Shown here piece by piece: positions 40,555 to 54,266 of a stretch of 64,000 bases of DNA. Positions within the stretch are counted from its first letter, which is position 1, and the number at the start of each line of letters is the position of its first letter. Source of the stretch: Enoplolaimus lenunculus (taxonomy: Eukaryota; Nematoda; Enoplea; Enoplida; Thoracostomopsidae). The position numbers and the translations under genes were made by a program. The notes under the pieces are model-generated. The model did no database searches, was not told the DNA's origin, and worked only from the letters and a program-made list of their open reading frames with translations. The stretch lies in contig JASANG010003810.1 in assembly GCA_030248215.1 (NCBI GenBank), forward strand, positions 1 to 64,000, in the 5' to 3' direction.

Positions 40555-43500
40555 TCACAACAAGTCAAATCCAAAATCGTCAAACATGACCCCTTCGTAT
40601 CCGGTAGAAGGCAACCCGTTACTTGTATGCCCAAAAAACCCTGGATCAGCCATTGCAGAATCTAACGAAAAACTCGCAGCGTGCAACCTTTGACTTTCTA
40701 GACTTGTAAATAATTGTCCACTTTTCTCAGCAGCCGTATTTTCAGCACTAATCGCACTATTTCTAATGCTAGCATCATTGTCGGCTGCATTTTGAGAGCG
40801 AAATTTGTATAAATCTGCTGCAATATCGCTAAAATCATACATATCCGAGCTATGGCTACTGGCCAGCTGAGACGTACCATGCTTTCCGTTGGCCACTGGT
40901 GTGCTTGAAATAGGCTCAAGGCCACCCTTATAGACAGACCCATCAGTAAAATTGTCATAGTTCGTCTGGCTAGTCCCAGAAGAAGCCAGATTACCTGGCA
41001 ACGGACAACTATTCGCCGCCACTACTGACGGAGGTGCAGAGGTAAATTGTCCCAAATTTTGGGTTCTCGTCTTACTGCGCTCTCTTATATTTTTAAGTCG
41101 CATCAAACTGGCAGTCAGTCTCGAACTAACCCCAAAGCCTTTCCAGTTTCCTGCTGAAGTGGCAGATACGTTCCCAAAATTCTTATCTGAACCATGGCCT
41201 GTAGTACTACCTTTCCCCTTTTCAGCTATACCAGCACCAATTTCGCTGTGCTGGTATCCAGGAAAGCTTTCGAATCTGCTTGGCGCCCCTAGTTGCCTAA
41301 TCTTCTGCCTAGACTCACTCCGCTTCGCATTCTGAGACTCGTCTCCAATACCAGAATCACTCGACCCGTGAAGACTTGTAGTAGGGGATGTCGTCCATAC
41401 CGGACCTGCAACCCCCGACGACACCGACCTCCCAGCGCTATTGGGACTTCTCCGCACTACAAAATTTCGTGGTCCTCCACAAAATAGTCGTCGCTTACTC
41501 ATCATTTGATCAAAAAGTTCTTGAACTCGTTCCGGATTTCGAATGTAAAGCTTGTCAAATTCACCTCCAAATAAATCTTGATCATCAGCTTCAGGCGTTT
41601 TCTTTTTCTTTTGTTGGTTCGAAGCATTGCCTAGGTCGTTGCTCTTACCTTTGCCTCTGGCCCTACTTCTTCTAGCGTTGCTGTTCATATTCGGCAAAAC
41701 ACCAACTGAACACTGTTCGGCTGAGGTATCGACATATTGTGTTTCAGAAATATTTTGAGCTGAAAACATAAAATGACTCATACAGTCACACAATATTGCT
41801 ATCTTTGGGATTGCGGAAGCAGGTATATATTTATACTTCATTCAAGCTGATTGCGACATAATAACATACTCTAAAATATTTTCATGCTTCTGCTTAAAGT
41901 TTTATCTAAACTTCTACGTCAATTCTGCTACCAAAGCATAAAACTAGACATCAACTGAAAAATGAGACACAAACTCCTTCAAAAAGCACATAACAGTAAA
42001 AATATAGCAACCGCTAGAGTTCTGATAGAACGAGTGTTGGTTTTCTCCTGACAAATTGAACCGACCAAAAAAACGGGTTTTCCCGAAAAAAAATAATGTT
42101 GTCCTTCAACAAACGCAAAAACGTTTATGATAAATCTGGTGCCAAAGTAATACTAAAAGTATGCAACCAACCGTATACAAATTTTCGACTACCCACAGCG
42201 TAGAATTAACGTTCCTGCGTGCAAAACGTCTAATTTAAAATTGTTACGGGTGTGGACTTAAAGACCAATCCCTCCTGGAATTACAACTCTAATACCATAT
42301 TTATAATAGACAGTTGTCATACCAACCTGTAGGCTTGTCTTCACTGCTTATTTCAATCGCTAATTGCGTATCCATTCGTTTCTGTGCTCTTTCATTTGAA
42401 TTTGCAGTTGCAGCAACTTCTTTTGAACTTTCCACTGCACCGTCAGGACGCTGCGTGATAATAATCCCAGGGATATTATATTGATTCAATATTGATACAA
42501 TATTTGCAATAACGTCTTTAGTTGTTGTCCCTGACGTTTCTGTTATAGTACAGTTCAATCGATGAGCACCTGAGCCATTTTCGCAATAACCCGTGTCTTT
42601 GAGAATATTGCTGTCGATAGGATTCGAACTTCCGGTTTCCGTTATTTCCCCAACGTTAGCTGTTTTCTGTAAGCTTTTACTGCAACAAGGATCAGGTTCT
42701 TTGCTCACTGTTTGTGGAACTTTACAATCAAAACGTGATTCCGGAGGAGATTTTGTTTCGCCTAGTCCCTTACTCACAGAAACAGTTGCGGCGACAGTGT
42801 CGCTCATCCTGCTCTTTTTAGGGCTTAAAGGGCCTTTGCTGACGGATGTGGACGGCACTCCCTGCCACCCCGCTACATTTCCAGAACTACCCGACACACC
42901 TATTAATGAACTACCTAAATGATATTCGTATTGTTGGGGTTGAGATAACCGTGAACTTGTTGATGCTTTCAAACGCTCTTCATGAAGTGATAACGAAATT
43001 TCTGTTACAAGTCTACTTACTACTGGATCACGCATACTTTTCAAGTATCTTGCAATATCAGTCCGACTCAAATCTGGTAGGGCTGAAATTTGATACAAAT
43101 GATTACGATCTTCTCCGTTCCCATTCCTACTATTACATCTACTGGCATCATCCTGAGCCAGGTACTCACCGGTACCATTGTTTAACTCCAATTCTGAACT
43201 AGCATAAACCGTTTCGACATTGTTAGACTTAGGTACCTGGCTACCTACCGCTAAACACTGTCCAACTGTACTAGTACTAGGTTCAAAAGCTATAATTTCA
43301 GTTTCTTCAAATCCCTCAAATTCCATTTCATCATTGCTTGTAGCTCCACCAATATTATGTGACGTTCTTTCACCGGTTGTTTCTTTCGATATCGTAAGTC
43401 TTACAACATCAGCACTGAGGGAGCGCCCAACAAGGCAGTTTGGTTCTTCCTTTACAACATTACCGTGGCTTGCATCATCAACAAAATCCCACCTAGCACG

Positions 43501-46500
43501 TTTGCAACCCTGCCCTGCTACGTCAGACAAGCTACTTTGAGATCGAGGCGTATCGCGAACAACAGTATTCCGCTTGCCACTACGGTCATATTTCTTTAAA
43601 ACCCCCAAGACATGCTTCTTGTGAACCTCTTTGGCATTACGATCGCCGTCAGCGTTCGCTTTTCGCTTTCGCCAGATTCGATTTCTTAAATTAGCCATTT
43701 CGTCCACAATCATTTGTTTAGACACGTCCGCAGATTGACCGTTCCCCATCAGATAATGACACAAGCCAGCGCGGCCTACACCGCGTCTAGGCTGCCCACC
43801 AATATTTCGTAGTTGCACATTAGCCTGCCGCAATTGTTGTCCAAAGCTCTCAAATTCCTCATTGTGTGATCCAAGGCTCAAAGCTTTATTGGCATACGTC
43901 TTTTCATGTTCATTTCCATCCTTTAAGTCATTCCTGCCAGAGATATTTTCAGACTGATCTGCAGATCTTAACTTCCCATTTTCTGCTTCATGACCCCGTC
44001 TTAAACTCGTTTGTTCTTTCTTTCTGCCTCGTTTCGTATTATGCCGGTCACGTTTTTGTTTTTCAATCTTCAAATTTCGATTTTTCTTCCAAGCCTCCAG
44101 GCCTCCGCTAGTTGTTACCGTCACCAACAAAAAATCAAAATCACTAACAGCGACTAATTGAAAATCTGTTGAGTCTAGCGTTTGAGGCATATCAGAGCAA
44201 ACATCAACTACGTCACTCAATTGTTCACAAGACACCGACGTACCGGATTCACTATTACAAGCCTGGACCATAGGAAATTCTCGCAAATTTAAATTTGTCT
44301 GAAGACCACCATTGAAGTCATCGCATCCCATTTCATCATCCCTTTTCGCGGCGTCACACTGCACCGGAGGATCACTGTCAACGTGAGTACAAGTTTCACT
44401 CGAAATCTTAAATTCGCTCTCGTTTTTTGAAGATAACTGGTCTTCAATCTCCACCCCAGGTTGCTCAATAATTGCACCAGATACCTCAGACGCAACCGCG
44501 ATTTCCTTGCTAAAATCATAGGCCAAATTCTCAACAATCTCTTCTACATCAACTGCTGAACATTTGCTTCCTGAGTCGGACATTTGGTCATTGCACACAG
44601 AACCCGCACTCTCATCCCCCAAAGGAAAGCTCCAACCAGTCCGCAGCTGGCCTGCTCCGGCATTCATATCTCGATATGTTTCCATAACCAAGGCATCACG
44701 ATTAGTATTGTAAACAAGATCCACCTTTTCAGTCACTGGACAGTCACTTCGCGAGTCGTTAGAGATTTCTTCCGTGCACACGGCACCCAGATCCTTACCC
44801 ACAGAAAGGCTATCTAACTGCGCTTGTGTTTGGTTTGCATCAGAACCAGAATTCATACCTTGGTATAATTCAGCCGCCAGATAAACATTCGCTGCGGAAC
44901 AGTTATGTCGCGAGTCAAACGTTTGGTCTTTGTACTCGGTAGTATTATCCATACCACCAGAAATGCTATCGAAACCTGCCTGAAGCTCCGTTACAACCAT
45001 ATCTGATTTCATATTTTCATTACCTTCAGCCGCCATTTCTTTGCTAGTAACAGTCTCGCTATTATTCACTTCTTCCCTGTCACAAATTCCCCCCTCACAA
45101 GATTGTTTGGCAATAACCATTGGCCACCGCGACTCGGTAGCCCCAATCTCACCCCCAGCTACTACAGTATTATTCGAACCCGATTCAGGCATTTGAGTCA
45201 GTCCTGTTTCCATAGCAAACTCCGAACTACCACCATTTGAAGCTTCGTCTTGCTTGCAACCACTATTCTGTTTCGTTCGTTTGCTCTTATCTCCCTGACT
45301 AGAATCCGCAGGGCCAACTGCAATTGTTGAAATGCAACGCCACAACAAAAATCGCACATTGCACGCAACAATTCGCTTTGGTGAAAACGGAAGACTGCGT
45401 CTGGCTGGTTTACGGCTTACAACAACATCGCCATCATCAACATCGTACGTATCGTGACTCCACGAAAAATCTAAACAAACAAACAAACAAACAAACAAAC
45501 ATACAAACAAACAAACAACGGTTACTCCAAGAAAAACTACATAGAAACAAACAAAAATATTTATAACAAATTCCTAAAGGGAAATAAGCTCGTAAAAATT
45601 GTGGGCATATTAAACTGAAGTAGCCGACGACCAACAATAAGCAAGTAAAATTTCGTTTGCCGGATTTCGAAAAAATCTTAGATTCCAGGGCGCCTCATTA
45701 CATTTTGACTTAATTTGTCAGATAAATACAGTAATTCTTACCTTCTTCAAACAAAATAAGATGATACAACGAGTCTTGTTCTCCAATAGAAATCACACCA
45801 ACCAACTGATACGATGCCAGTGTATCGCCACAATTTAAATCCACAAATTTAAATTGTTCCCAACTATTGCCAAGTCCATTGGTAAAAAAGTAGACCAACA
45901 ACTGGGGCAGTCTGAAAAATACAATAGCCAAAACACTGATGGTTCCTATTAACTTTACTTTTACATCATCACGCTTAGGTTTAACAACCATTCTTTTGTA
46001 AGCAGGACAGTGAAAACCCGAAAACAGTACGCCAGACGGAGCTATTTTTCAGGAAAGTTTAAGCACTTGCGATTCTGAACCAGCGTTTCAACAAACTCGG
46101 CTTTTGGTCTCTGAAAATTAAAATGATCAAGATTGTTTTTATGTGAGACAATGAGTCAACTAGCGGTCGTATATAAAAGCAGACCACGGTAAGGACGCGG
46201 CAAAACGCACAAGCATGGAAGAAAAAATTGAGTAAGGTGGTAATCACTGCGTTATTACAGGCCTACCACTGAAACTACTTCATCAAACTTTACAGCAATT
46301 GAACCTGTTAATTCAACAGTTTAAAAATATTATTTCGATTCATGTATGTTTTAGCTACAAATCAAATAAACTACCACATACCTTGTATAGCATTTCTGAC
46401 CACAGCAAGCGTTAAGACACTTTTGGCATAAAACTCGCTGCTCATACGAAAAGATAGTATCTTGACTTTCGACTTGTTCGTTCATACAAACACACACTTC

Positions 46501-49500
46501 AGAAGATCTGCAAATAATAAGTACGTAGTACTACATCGAACTTGTACATAAGTGTGCTCAAATTACCCCATGACATAATTCACTGAAGTAATAATGTCTA
46601 ATTTTATACTCGCACAGCTACAGCCTTTTAGTCAAAACTTTTCAGAAATGGTCGAGAAACACTGTGCTGAAATATAAACACAGCCATACAAATTGAAATT
46701 TCCTTCTAATCTAGTTAAACATCGTCAACTGGTAACATAAAAAATAGTCAAAATTAACAAAAACTCTAGTTGCGTGTGAAAAATCCGTTTAAGATTTATT
46801 ACGAATTGTAAAAAATATCACCCGTTTCGGAAATTTAGATAAATTTCAATAAAAACATTTCGATTTATAAACCCGTACATATGTAAGAAAATTTCAAAAG
46901 GTCACCACTTAGCCCATCACGTACTTAATAACTGATTCAAGCCCGCACAGTGAACACGAATACGACTCGCTATACGACAACATCAAAGCTGTGGTAAGTC
47001 CTGCAGTTTCAACGCTAGATTCAATCTTTGTTTTCAGGTAACTTGAAACGTGAAACACAGAGTTTCCTGCTTTGATCGCTGACGTATTGCACAAATGTTC
47101 GAAAAGTTTAATAACCACTTCGGTAGCTTGTTCAATGGACATCGCCATACAAACCTGTCCGTTTTCCTGAAAGTAAAAATTTAAAATTCAAGACATTGAA
47201 AAAGTTTCAAGTTATAGAAATGCAGTATTGTTGTCACATAATTTCTACAAAATTTCTAAAGAACAGCTAAAAACATATGCGTCAGCAATCTGTGACACAT
47301 TCGACAGGCAACGAATAAATGTTTGTCATTTGAAAGTTAACCCATTCTTACATGAACATTTTCAATTTCACATCATTTAACGCCACAACCCGACTACAAA
47401 AGCTTTCAAGTCCGATCAAAATAAACAAATGTCAAAAGCTAAGAAACTACCCAGCCCACTGGTACCTGATATTTTATGCTATCTTCGCCACTGTTAACAG
47501 TACCTACAGTCGTAATCTGTCCGGCGCTTTGACTCCCGCTTATACCACCGAAACCGCCATGTCTACCTTGACCGATGCTTAGGACCCGTTCATCCTGGTT
47601 CCTGTTGTTATTCTCAGTCGATGTCAAATTACATACAGCGGCAGCTTTCTCACCAGGATCATAAATATATACAGCTACTGAATTTTCCACAGGGTAACAG
47701 CATAATGTCACATCCACGCTTATATCTGAATTGTACTGATTGGTTCTAATTTCAGTTGATTCTATCACAGGTGTTGAATCAGATACAAAACCGGAAGACT
47801 GGATCCACAAGGGTTCTAGGCATACGGTCTCATTTGGGGTTTGAATTATAGCATCTGCCACGGCACTCGCAGCACTCCTATGTTCTGAACCGGTACTTGA
47901 ATCGATCGAAATCACGGGCGCTGAAACAAACGTACTTGCATTTTCCTCTGATGACATCACTTCTAATCTAGCCAGGTCTGGTTTATCCTGATGCTTAGAA
48001 TCTGTTCGACCGGCTATATTATTGCTAGATTGTTGGGTAGTACTAGCGCTGGTAGCAAATACATTTGTCCCAGGAGCTGAGCAAGTTGTTGTTTCAGTCC
48101 AATCCATATCCGGACAAAATGTCGCTTGCAGAGTTTGACGGGACCCATCTGAAGGCTGTTGTTGCTCGTGTGTATTATTAGCCCCTGTGCCTACCGCTAA
48201 GGAAAATGTCTCATTTCCACGTAAGTCACTACATGTACCTGCGCCCTGAGAGCTATTTCCCAAAAGATGATGCGACACTTTGAGCGGAACGGTAGATGAA
48301 GCACAAGCAACCCCTTGAGGTTCATGTTTAAAATACTCTACAGACATTTTCTTGCTTGCTTGAGCAACCGGACTAGCGGGAGAAAATTTCTTCAGCCCAG
48401 ACACCACGTATTCGCAGTTCACGACCACCCTATCAGCCTGGCTACCAAAGGACGATGCAACAGTGTTTTCACATTGTCTGGGTACCACGGGAAACGTAAT
48501 CAAATACGATGGAGGACAAGTTTGCACCGTTTGGCTTGTCCCAATAGTTTGAATGCTGCCATTCTGACCTTCAAATCCCGCCGAAACGCTAAATTTAGTA
48601 TCTTTCAACGGTGTTTTTGTCGACAAATTAACTTCACTTAAATTTTGCGATTGCAACAAATTCAAATTGTAATCACTAACAATTCGATTAACAACCAAAG
48701 GCTTCAAAATGCTACCACTTTCCGGCCCTTGAACTGAATTCTTTATCTCAGACCAAGACTTAGCTAGTTTTGAACTCGAAGCAACATAGTTACCGCTGCC
48801 AAAATCCTTAATGTCCATACTACTTCTAGCATCTGCAGATCCAACGACTTGTGATTCCCAATGGCTACTAGCTAGCATTGGGGATCCATTCACGGGATAA
48901 GGCACCCTGGATAAATCGTGAGACGAAAACTGCCCGTCGATGTCTTGATTTTGAACCAATGCGTACAACGACGGCCGTTCGATGCAAAAATTTTCAATTG
49001 GCTCCTCGCACATTAAAGGAAACACACACTGAAAAATACAACTTATACATTGAAATAAAAAATATGGTCTAAAAGCATTAAAAATTTTGAGACATATAAT
49101 GATAACAGATCGTTTATATCTACACAAATGCTTAGGACATCCCTGCAATCAAGCCGGCTAACGTCAAAATGATTTAATGCGTACGCATATATATTTAGTA
49201 ACACTATTTACCAAGAACGGGAGTAACAAACTAGCAAATGCTGCTGGAAAAAAAAGACAAAACTCTTCCAACGTTTCAGAAGTTAATATATATCTTTTAA
49301 CTTTAATTTCCTTAATGATGGTGCTAAAAGAAACTGACATTGAAATACACCTATTAATTACATCATATATACATCTAGTCGTTAAATTTTGCTATTCAAT
49401 ACTTACCCCTTCTCCAGGACACATCCAAAGTGCCTCGGTGTCACTGATTTGATACAATCGAAGCTTTGACTTTTGATTCCTGATTTGACGACATGTGGGA

Positions 49501-50225
49501 CATTCACTAATCGGGCATGGCGCTGGCATCTGCTGAAATTACCACAAAGCAAGCATACGCATATAACCATATTAAAACAACATTTCCCAAATAAGTCACA
49601 TTGCACGTATTTAACACATTTTATATATTTTTTACAAAAATTCTCACAACAAACACCTGCATAACAAGGTTTCATCCTCGTTAGTGACAAAAACCAGTCA
49701 ATGCTTAGTGAGCTGTAATCGCCGTTCAGGCCACAAACTTAAACAACCATCTTTTTGCTGCAACACATTGTGCCCTTTAAAATCTTTCAAATATAACGCA
49801 GTCTGCAAACAATGATCCACCATCAAAGTTCCAAAATCAGCCAGAAAAGTGGCCATTACACTGCATACCATAGGCAGTGGGCGCGTTCCGGCTCATTATT
49901 GTGCATATATACGTAAATTTCGCACAAACAAATATAGAACTAATCCACAACAACCGGGAAATATCCGGTGCGCTGCAATATTTAAATCTTGGTGTTGAGA
50001 ACATTGCAACCACTTTGACTAGTATTTTTATTGCTAAGTGGCGAACCTTACTTGTTGTTTACAACTAACCCAAAATGCTTTTGTGTAAAGACTATCATAA
50101 TTTGATATGCGGCGGCGGCGTTGACGGCCGCAAATGTCGACAAAGCTGTCGGAGTCGTTCAATGCTTTGAGCTCCTGACAAAGCATTGCAACGTTCGAAC
50201 TAAAAAACAGAGAGATAGGCTTCAT
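40555..50225 (-). CDS. USPL1: USPL1-like SUMO isopeptidase (peptidase C98)
   Basis: Removes SUMO from proteins; the vertebrate enzyme works in Cajal bodies. Exons in coding order: 50225-50070, 49532-49407, 49028-47451, 47166-46925, 46507-46382, 45911-45742, 45470-42327, 41759-40555. They total 6747 nt (2248 aa) with all phases closing. An N-terminal Cys motif reads CPTC (63-66) then MCPGEGCVFPL (human CPAC ... LCEDLQCIYPL). The C98 domain spans about 615-840: the Cys box W-ENGQVCMAMS across an exon junction, C626 matching human C236 of WKNAYALCWLDC; SYSCSLCG and LCQKC zinc-type pairs; LVYFFTNGLG; YHLILF with H793; and D809 at the same +16 spacing as human H456/D472. It is twice the human length. 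A long Ser/Asn-rich insert (about 100-615) and a 1400-aa tail follow no known domain, and the C-terminus ends FDDFGFDLL. The 'WLDC' of vertebrates is replaced. The start could be Met14 instead. Confidence 0.9.
45473..45520 (-). repeat. (TTTG)n tract at a splice acceptor
   Basis: The TTTG repeat on the coding strand forms the pyrimidine-like tract just before the acceptor TTTAG of USPL1 exon 7. It also makes a false N-terminus rich in Phe, Val, Cys and Leu if read as coding. Confidence 0.85.
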
Positions 50226-51058
50226 TTAGATATTTTATTTACATTTCCTGCATAGAACACAACTGAACTAATTCCATTAAGCCCTTAGTAAGCCGTTGTT
50301 ATTGTTCCAACCAGCTGGGTTGCAGAGACATAGTTTTCAATTGGGACATTATGTTTTCCAAATGCCACATTAATCCACACACAAGAAATATGTAATAATT
50401 AAGTTACAGTCCTAGTTTTGAATGTATTACTCGACTGTGTTCTGAGGCGTTTTTTCTCAAAGTATTCTAGAAACTAAATTGTCTTTTTGTCTTAAGCCTA
50501 TGTCCATTTAGAAGTCATGTCTATGCAGCCCAACTACTGTTTTACAGATAGAATCAATCATATTTTTCAAACGATACGCTTAATTTCCATTGTTTTATGG
50601 ATACAGTAGGGTACACTTACTTCAATTATTAGCTCTTCTTCTAGCACAGGATTACAACGGAACATCGACGAACATCAAAAGAAATCGAAGATATTAGCAT
50701 AATCCTTCGGTTACAATATACCGTTATTAAAGCAAATCCAGGCCTTGCCAAAGGAGTGCATACCAGACTTAAATTTTTATATTACTCTGTAACTAACGTC
50801 ATGTAGCACTAAACGCCAATAGACAAGGAGTAACACTAGCTATGTAAAAAGAGTATATAAGAAAATACAAGCTTACTTACTCGTAGATTCGTTCAGCGAT
50901 TATACAGAGTCTGTCCGAAAGAACGCTTATTTTCAAACACTATATCCAAACAGCTTCTACATTGTCCCTGCTCTTTGCGACGGGACTTTCGCCAAAACAC
51001 ACTAACTTGGTATATCTTCTGCTGAGTCCTATCATATTAAAAACAATATTGTTGTGGA
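50226..51058. other. Region upstream of USPL1
   Basis: Contains the presumed USPL1 promoter. No TATA box or repeat family can be assigned with confidence. The right end approaches the fold-back repeat zone, with CAGAGTCTGTCCGAAAGAAC and GACGGGACTTTC words resembling its arms. Confidence 0.4.
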
Positions 51059-51368
51059 CGGACATTTTTACAGTAGAGTAGGCAGTATAACATGGATGAC
51101 CCATTATGATCATGAATATTAAAGAGTTATGTCTACGCCACTGTAAAAAATAGTACCCTCAACGAGTCCCTAAGTTCGTAAAGTGCAGTGTTTATAAATT
51201 GTATGTTCAAAAGTACACACACTATCTGTACACCCGGCCGACAACAGAGAGTTGCTTTAAACGGCGTATACTTGGTCACAGTATCGCAGATACAGATGCC
51301 GCTTTGTCAATACGTTATAGAAAGGACATCTGTTTTGTCCTGAGTCTGTCAGAAGTACATTCGCTTAC

Positions 51369-51809
51369 GGGTCATCCACGTTTATACTGTCTACGCTATA
51401 TTAAAATATTGCCCACCCACTTCTTTGCAAGGGCGGTACAAAACAGTACTGGTTTTGGAATATTTGGACTTTGTAGAAGGTATGCATAGTTAGCCTTTAA
51501 TGGCGGTAGTCTCTGTACGGAGGGGTTAGGGACTATGTGGACATTGTTTGGACACAGTGTCCGATAATAAGACTTCCTTCGCACAGACTCTGTATAAACG
51601 CTTGACAGAGTCCCTTTGGTCAACACTGTGTCCAACCAGTGTCCACATTGTCCCTACTTTCTCCGAAGGAACAACTGCCATAACAGAATATCTATGTATG
51701 TGTCTGCAAAGGCCATATATCCCAAAAACACTATTGCTATGTACCGCCCTTGCAAACAAGTGAATAGACAATTTTTACAGTAGCGTAGACAGTATAACGT
51801 CGATGACCC
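51369..51809. repeat. Large fold-back element, arms of about 190 bp
   Basis: GGGTCATCCACGTTTATACTG at the left is matched by CAGTATAACGTCGATGACCC at the right. TTGCAAGGGCGGTAC pairs with GTACCGCCCTTGCAA, and TATGTGGACATTGTTTGGAC with GTCCAACCAGTGTCCACATT. Arms run roughly 51369-51570 and 51620-51809. A separate copy of the right end lies at about 51059-51110 in direct orientation. No coding capacity. Confidence 0.85.
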
Positions 51810-52205
51810 ATTATACCCTTATGTGTCTGCATTAATTTCAGCATATATCATTACTTTCGAGACATGCGGTCACACGGTACCATACGTTCGGCCTACACAG
51901 GAAATATCCAAGCGTTTCACGAAGGCTGAAGGTGTCCTTTAACAGTTTAGCTAATACTTTTCAATTCTATGAACACCTTTAGTTAGCTGCGGACAAAACA
52001 CTGTTTCTCTGAAACTCTGGGAGCGCCGATATAAGAAGTATAAACATTTTTGTTTACGTCAGTTGAGCTAAGAGAAAACTCGACGAAAAGCTACGTTATG
52101 GCTTTGAGATAGCTTGCACTTAACTAAAATAACCTTTACGCGATTACACGAAGGTTCGAACCCCAACCTTGGAGTATTAACCATATGCGTTTACCACTGT
52201 ACCTA

Positions 52206-52422
52206 CACTGCAAAAATGGTGAGTCAAATTGACTCTCTCCGAAATAGGCTTTTCGGGACTACACATACTGAGTAAATTCGACTCCGCCAGAGTCAAATTC
52301 GACTCACTGAGTGACTAGGTTGAGTCAAAATTGGCTCTGGCGGAGTGGAATTTGACTCAGTTTGTGTAGTACCGAAAAGCCTATTTCGGAGGGAGTCAAT
52401 TGGACTCACCATTTTTGCAGTG
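52206..52422. mobile_element. Family B fold-back
   Basis: 217 bp, almost one continuous palindrome. It starts CACTGCAAAAATGGTGAGTC and ends GACTCACCATTTTTGCAGTG, with TA on each side (52204-52205, 52423-52424). Internal words CCGAAATAGGCTTTTCGG and CGCCAGAGTCAAATTCGAC are mirrored in the other arm. Confidence 0.93.
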
Positions 52423-52916
52423 TAGGTACAATGCGTTTACCGCTGTGCTAGCGGGACACGAGTATTTGTACGATAAATAGCCTTGTTGTGATGTTGTATG
52501 CTATGAATCGCAAGCTAGCAGCCGAATTGGCAAAGCGGTGAAAGTTTGATATCGAGTATCCGGACCAACTCCCTCAATGGTCTAACTTTAACATAATTGT
52601 TTTGTTTTGGTGTAACGAATAAAGAAAGAATAGAACTAAACCGGAAACCGAAGCGTATTGATTGTGCAAGCTAAAGTGTGGACATTTCACCGGGAAAATT
52701 CTAACTATATGCGCACATATTGGCTAGCTAATGTCGTAATTTGGACATAGTTTCTCGCGATACTATTTTGTGTCCATATACATGTGAAATTATGCGAACA
52801 TTTTTGTGCCAGTCATATGAACACTCATTCTGAATTAATAAATTTACTAACGCAGAACTAAATCAATGTGACCATATTTTCACACTCTTGTAAAAAGTCA
52901 TTATCGACTCTTGCTC

Positions 52917-53129
52917 CAGTGATTTGATTTCAACTCAGACTTAGTTAGGTCACTCAGTCCGAGTTAGGACTATCAGGACTCCTAATTGTGAGATTTTATT
53001 TTCCGGAATTAAATCAACTCAGTGTGAGAATCAATTCAACTCAGAGTGAGTTAAAGTTTCCTCTTTTTAACTCAGAAATAACTCACTTTCCGTCTGAGTT
53101 GATTAATTAACTCGCTGGAATTTACAGTG
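52917..53129. mobile_element. Family A MITE, left end decayed
   Basis: Begins near CAGTGATTTGATTTCAACTC and ends CTGGAATTTACAGTG. The interior has GACTATCAGGACTCCTAAT and AACTCAGTGTGAG words shared with other Family A copies. Confidence 0.8.
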
Positions 53130-53246
53130 ATAACATAAAAACCCATTGCAATATGAAAACTGATTTGATTTAAAAAATACATATTTAAGGTCATGCCTCT
53201 GAAACTTCAAAGCTTAAGCTAATACGCTTCGAAAGTTACAGTTTTA

Positions 53247-53498
53247 CACTGTAAATTCCAATGAGTTGATTAAAAAACTCAGCTAGAAAGTTAGTTGTTT
53301 CGGAGTTAATAACAGAAAACATTAACTCACTCTAAGTTGACTTGATTCTCACTCCGAGTTGAGTTGACTCTGGGTGAGTTGATTAATTAACTCAGAACGA
53401 ATTGAATCAACTCAAAATTGTGAGTTCTGATAATGCTAACTCAGACAGAGTGATTCAACTCGTTTTGAGTTAAAATCAACTCACTGAAATTTTCAGTC
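53247..53498. mobile_element. Family A MITE
   Basis: TA then CACTGTAAATTCCAATGAG at the left; the right end AAATTTTCAGTC is mutated. The interior has CTCACTCCGAGTTGAGTTGA words. Confidence 0.85.
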
Positions 53499-53835
53499 TA
53501 AGTTTACGCTTCGAAAATTACAGTTTTATCTAAAGTAAAATATACTTTTAAAGTTGAAACTTTTTCAACCTGCAATATTTAATAATGTCTGGGGTTTGGC
53601 AGCCATCAGTGAAACAACAGCAGCCGTTTAAGCTATGATTCAGCTGCGGAAGTTTAAAATGGGTTTTTTTGTGATTTTTAAGTAATAAATTGCAGTTTTG
53701 CAATAATTTGATTAACATACAATTTGTAAAGTTTATTTCGTATCGCCTAACAGTGGCTGCTTGAACGCAAATTTGGTTGCGTTTTTTATATTTTTGCAAA
53801 TTCACAAGGGCCACCAAAATATATTGTGATGTTTA

Positions 53836-54055
53836 CACTGCAAAAAATGGTGAGTCAACTTGACTCTCTCCGAAATAGGTTTTTTCGGACGACACAAACT
53901 GAGTCGAAATCCGACTCCGCCTGACTCAAATTCGACAGTCAGTCGCTCGTTGAGTCGAATTTGACTCTGGCGGAGTCGCAATTTTGACTCAGTTTGTGTA
54001 CTCCGGAAAAGCCTATTTCGGAAAGAATCAATTTGACTCACCATTTTTTGCTGTG
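53836..54055. mobile_element. Family B fold-back
   Basis: A second copy of the 52206 palindrome: CACTGCAAAAAATGGTGAG ... CTCACCATTTTTTGCTGTG, with TA at the left and CA at the right. The GACTCCGCCTGACTC and GACTCTGGCGGAGTC arms are conserved. Confidence 0.9.
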
Positions 54056-54266
54056 CACGAGTATTGTTAAACAGTGATCGAATCTGTGGGATTTTTGGCT
54101 TAGGTGTCAAGCCTCCGATTTGGGCAACTGGGCATAAGCTTAAAAAACTGTCGTGATAAAATATTAAATTTAACAGATAAACATGAAAATTTCAGTTTAA
54201 AATTTGAAATTACAATGTACTAAAAATTACAAAATTAATTACAATAAATTATTCAGTATACGCCAA

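Noticed and set aside
45471-45510. N-terminus rich in Phe, Val, Cys and Leu for a separate gene
   Set aside because: It is the (TTTG)n tract before the USPL1 exon 7 acceptor; phase and homology join the exon to the upstream catalytic exons.
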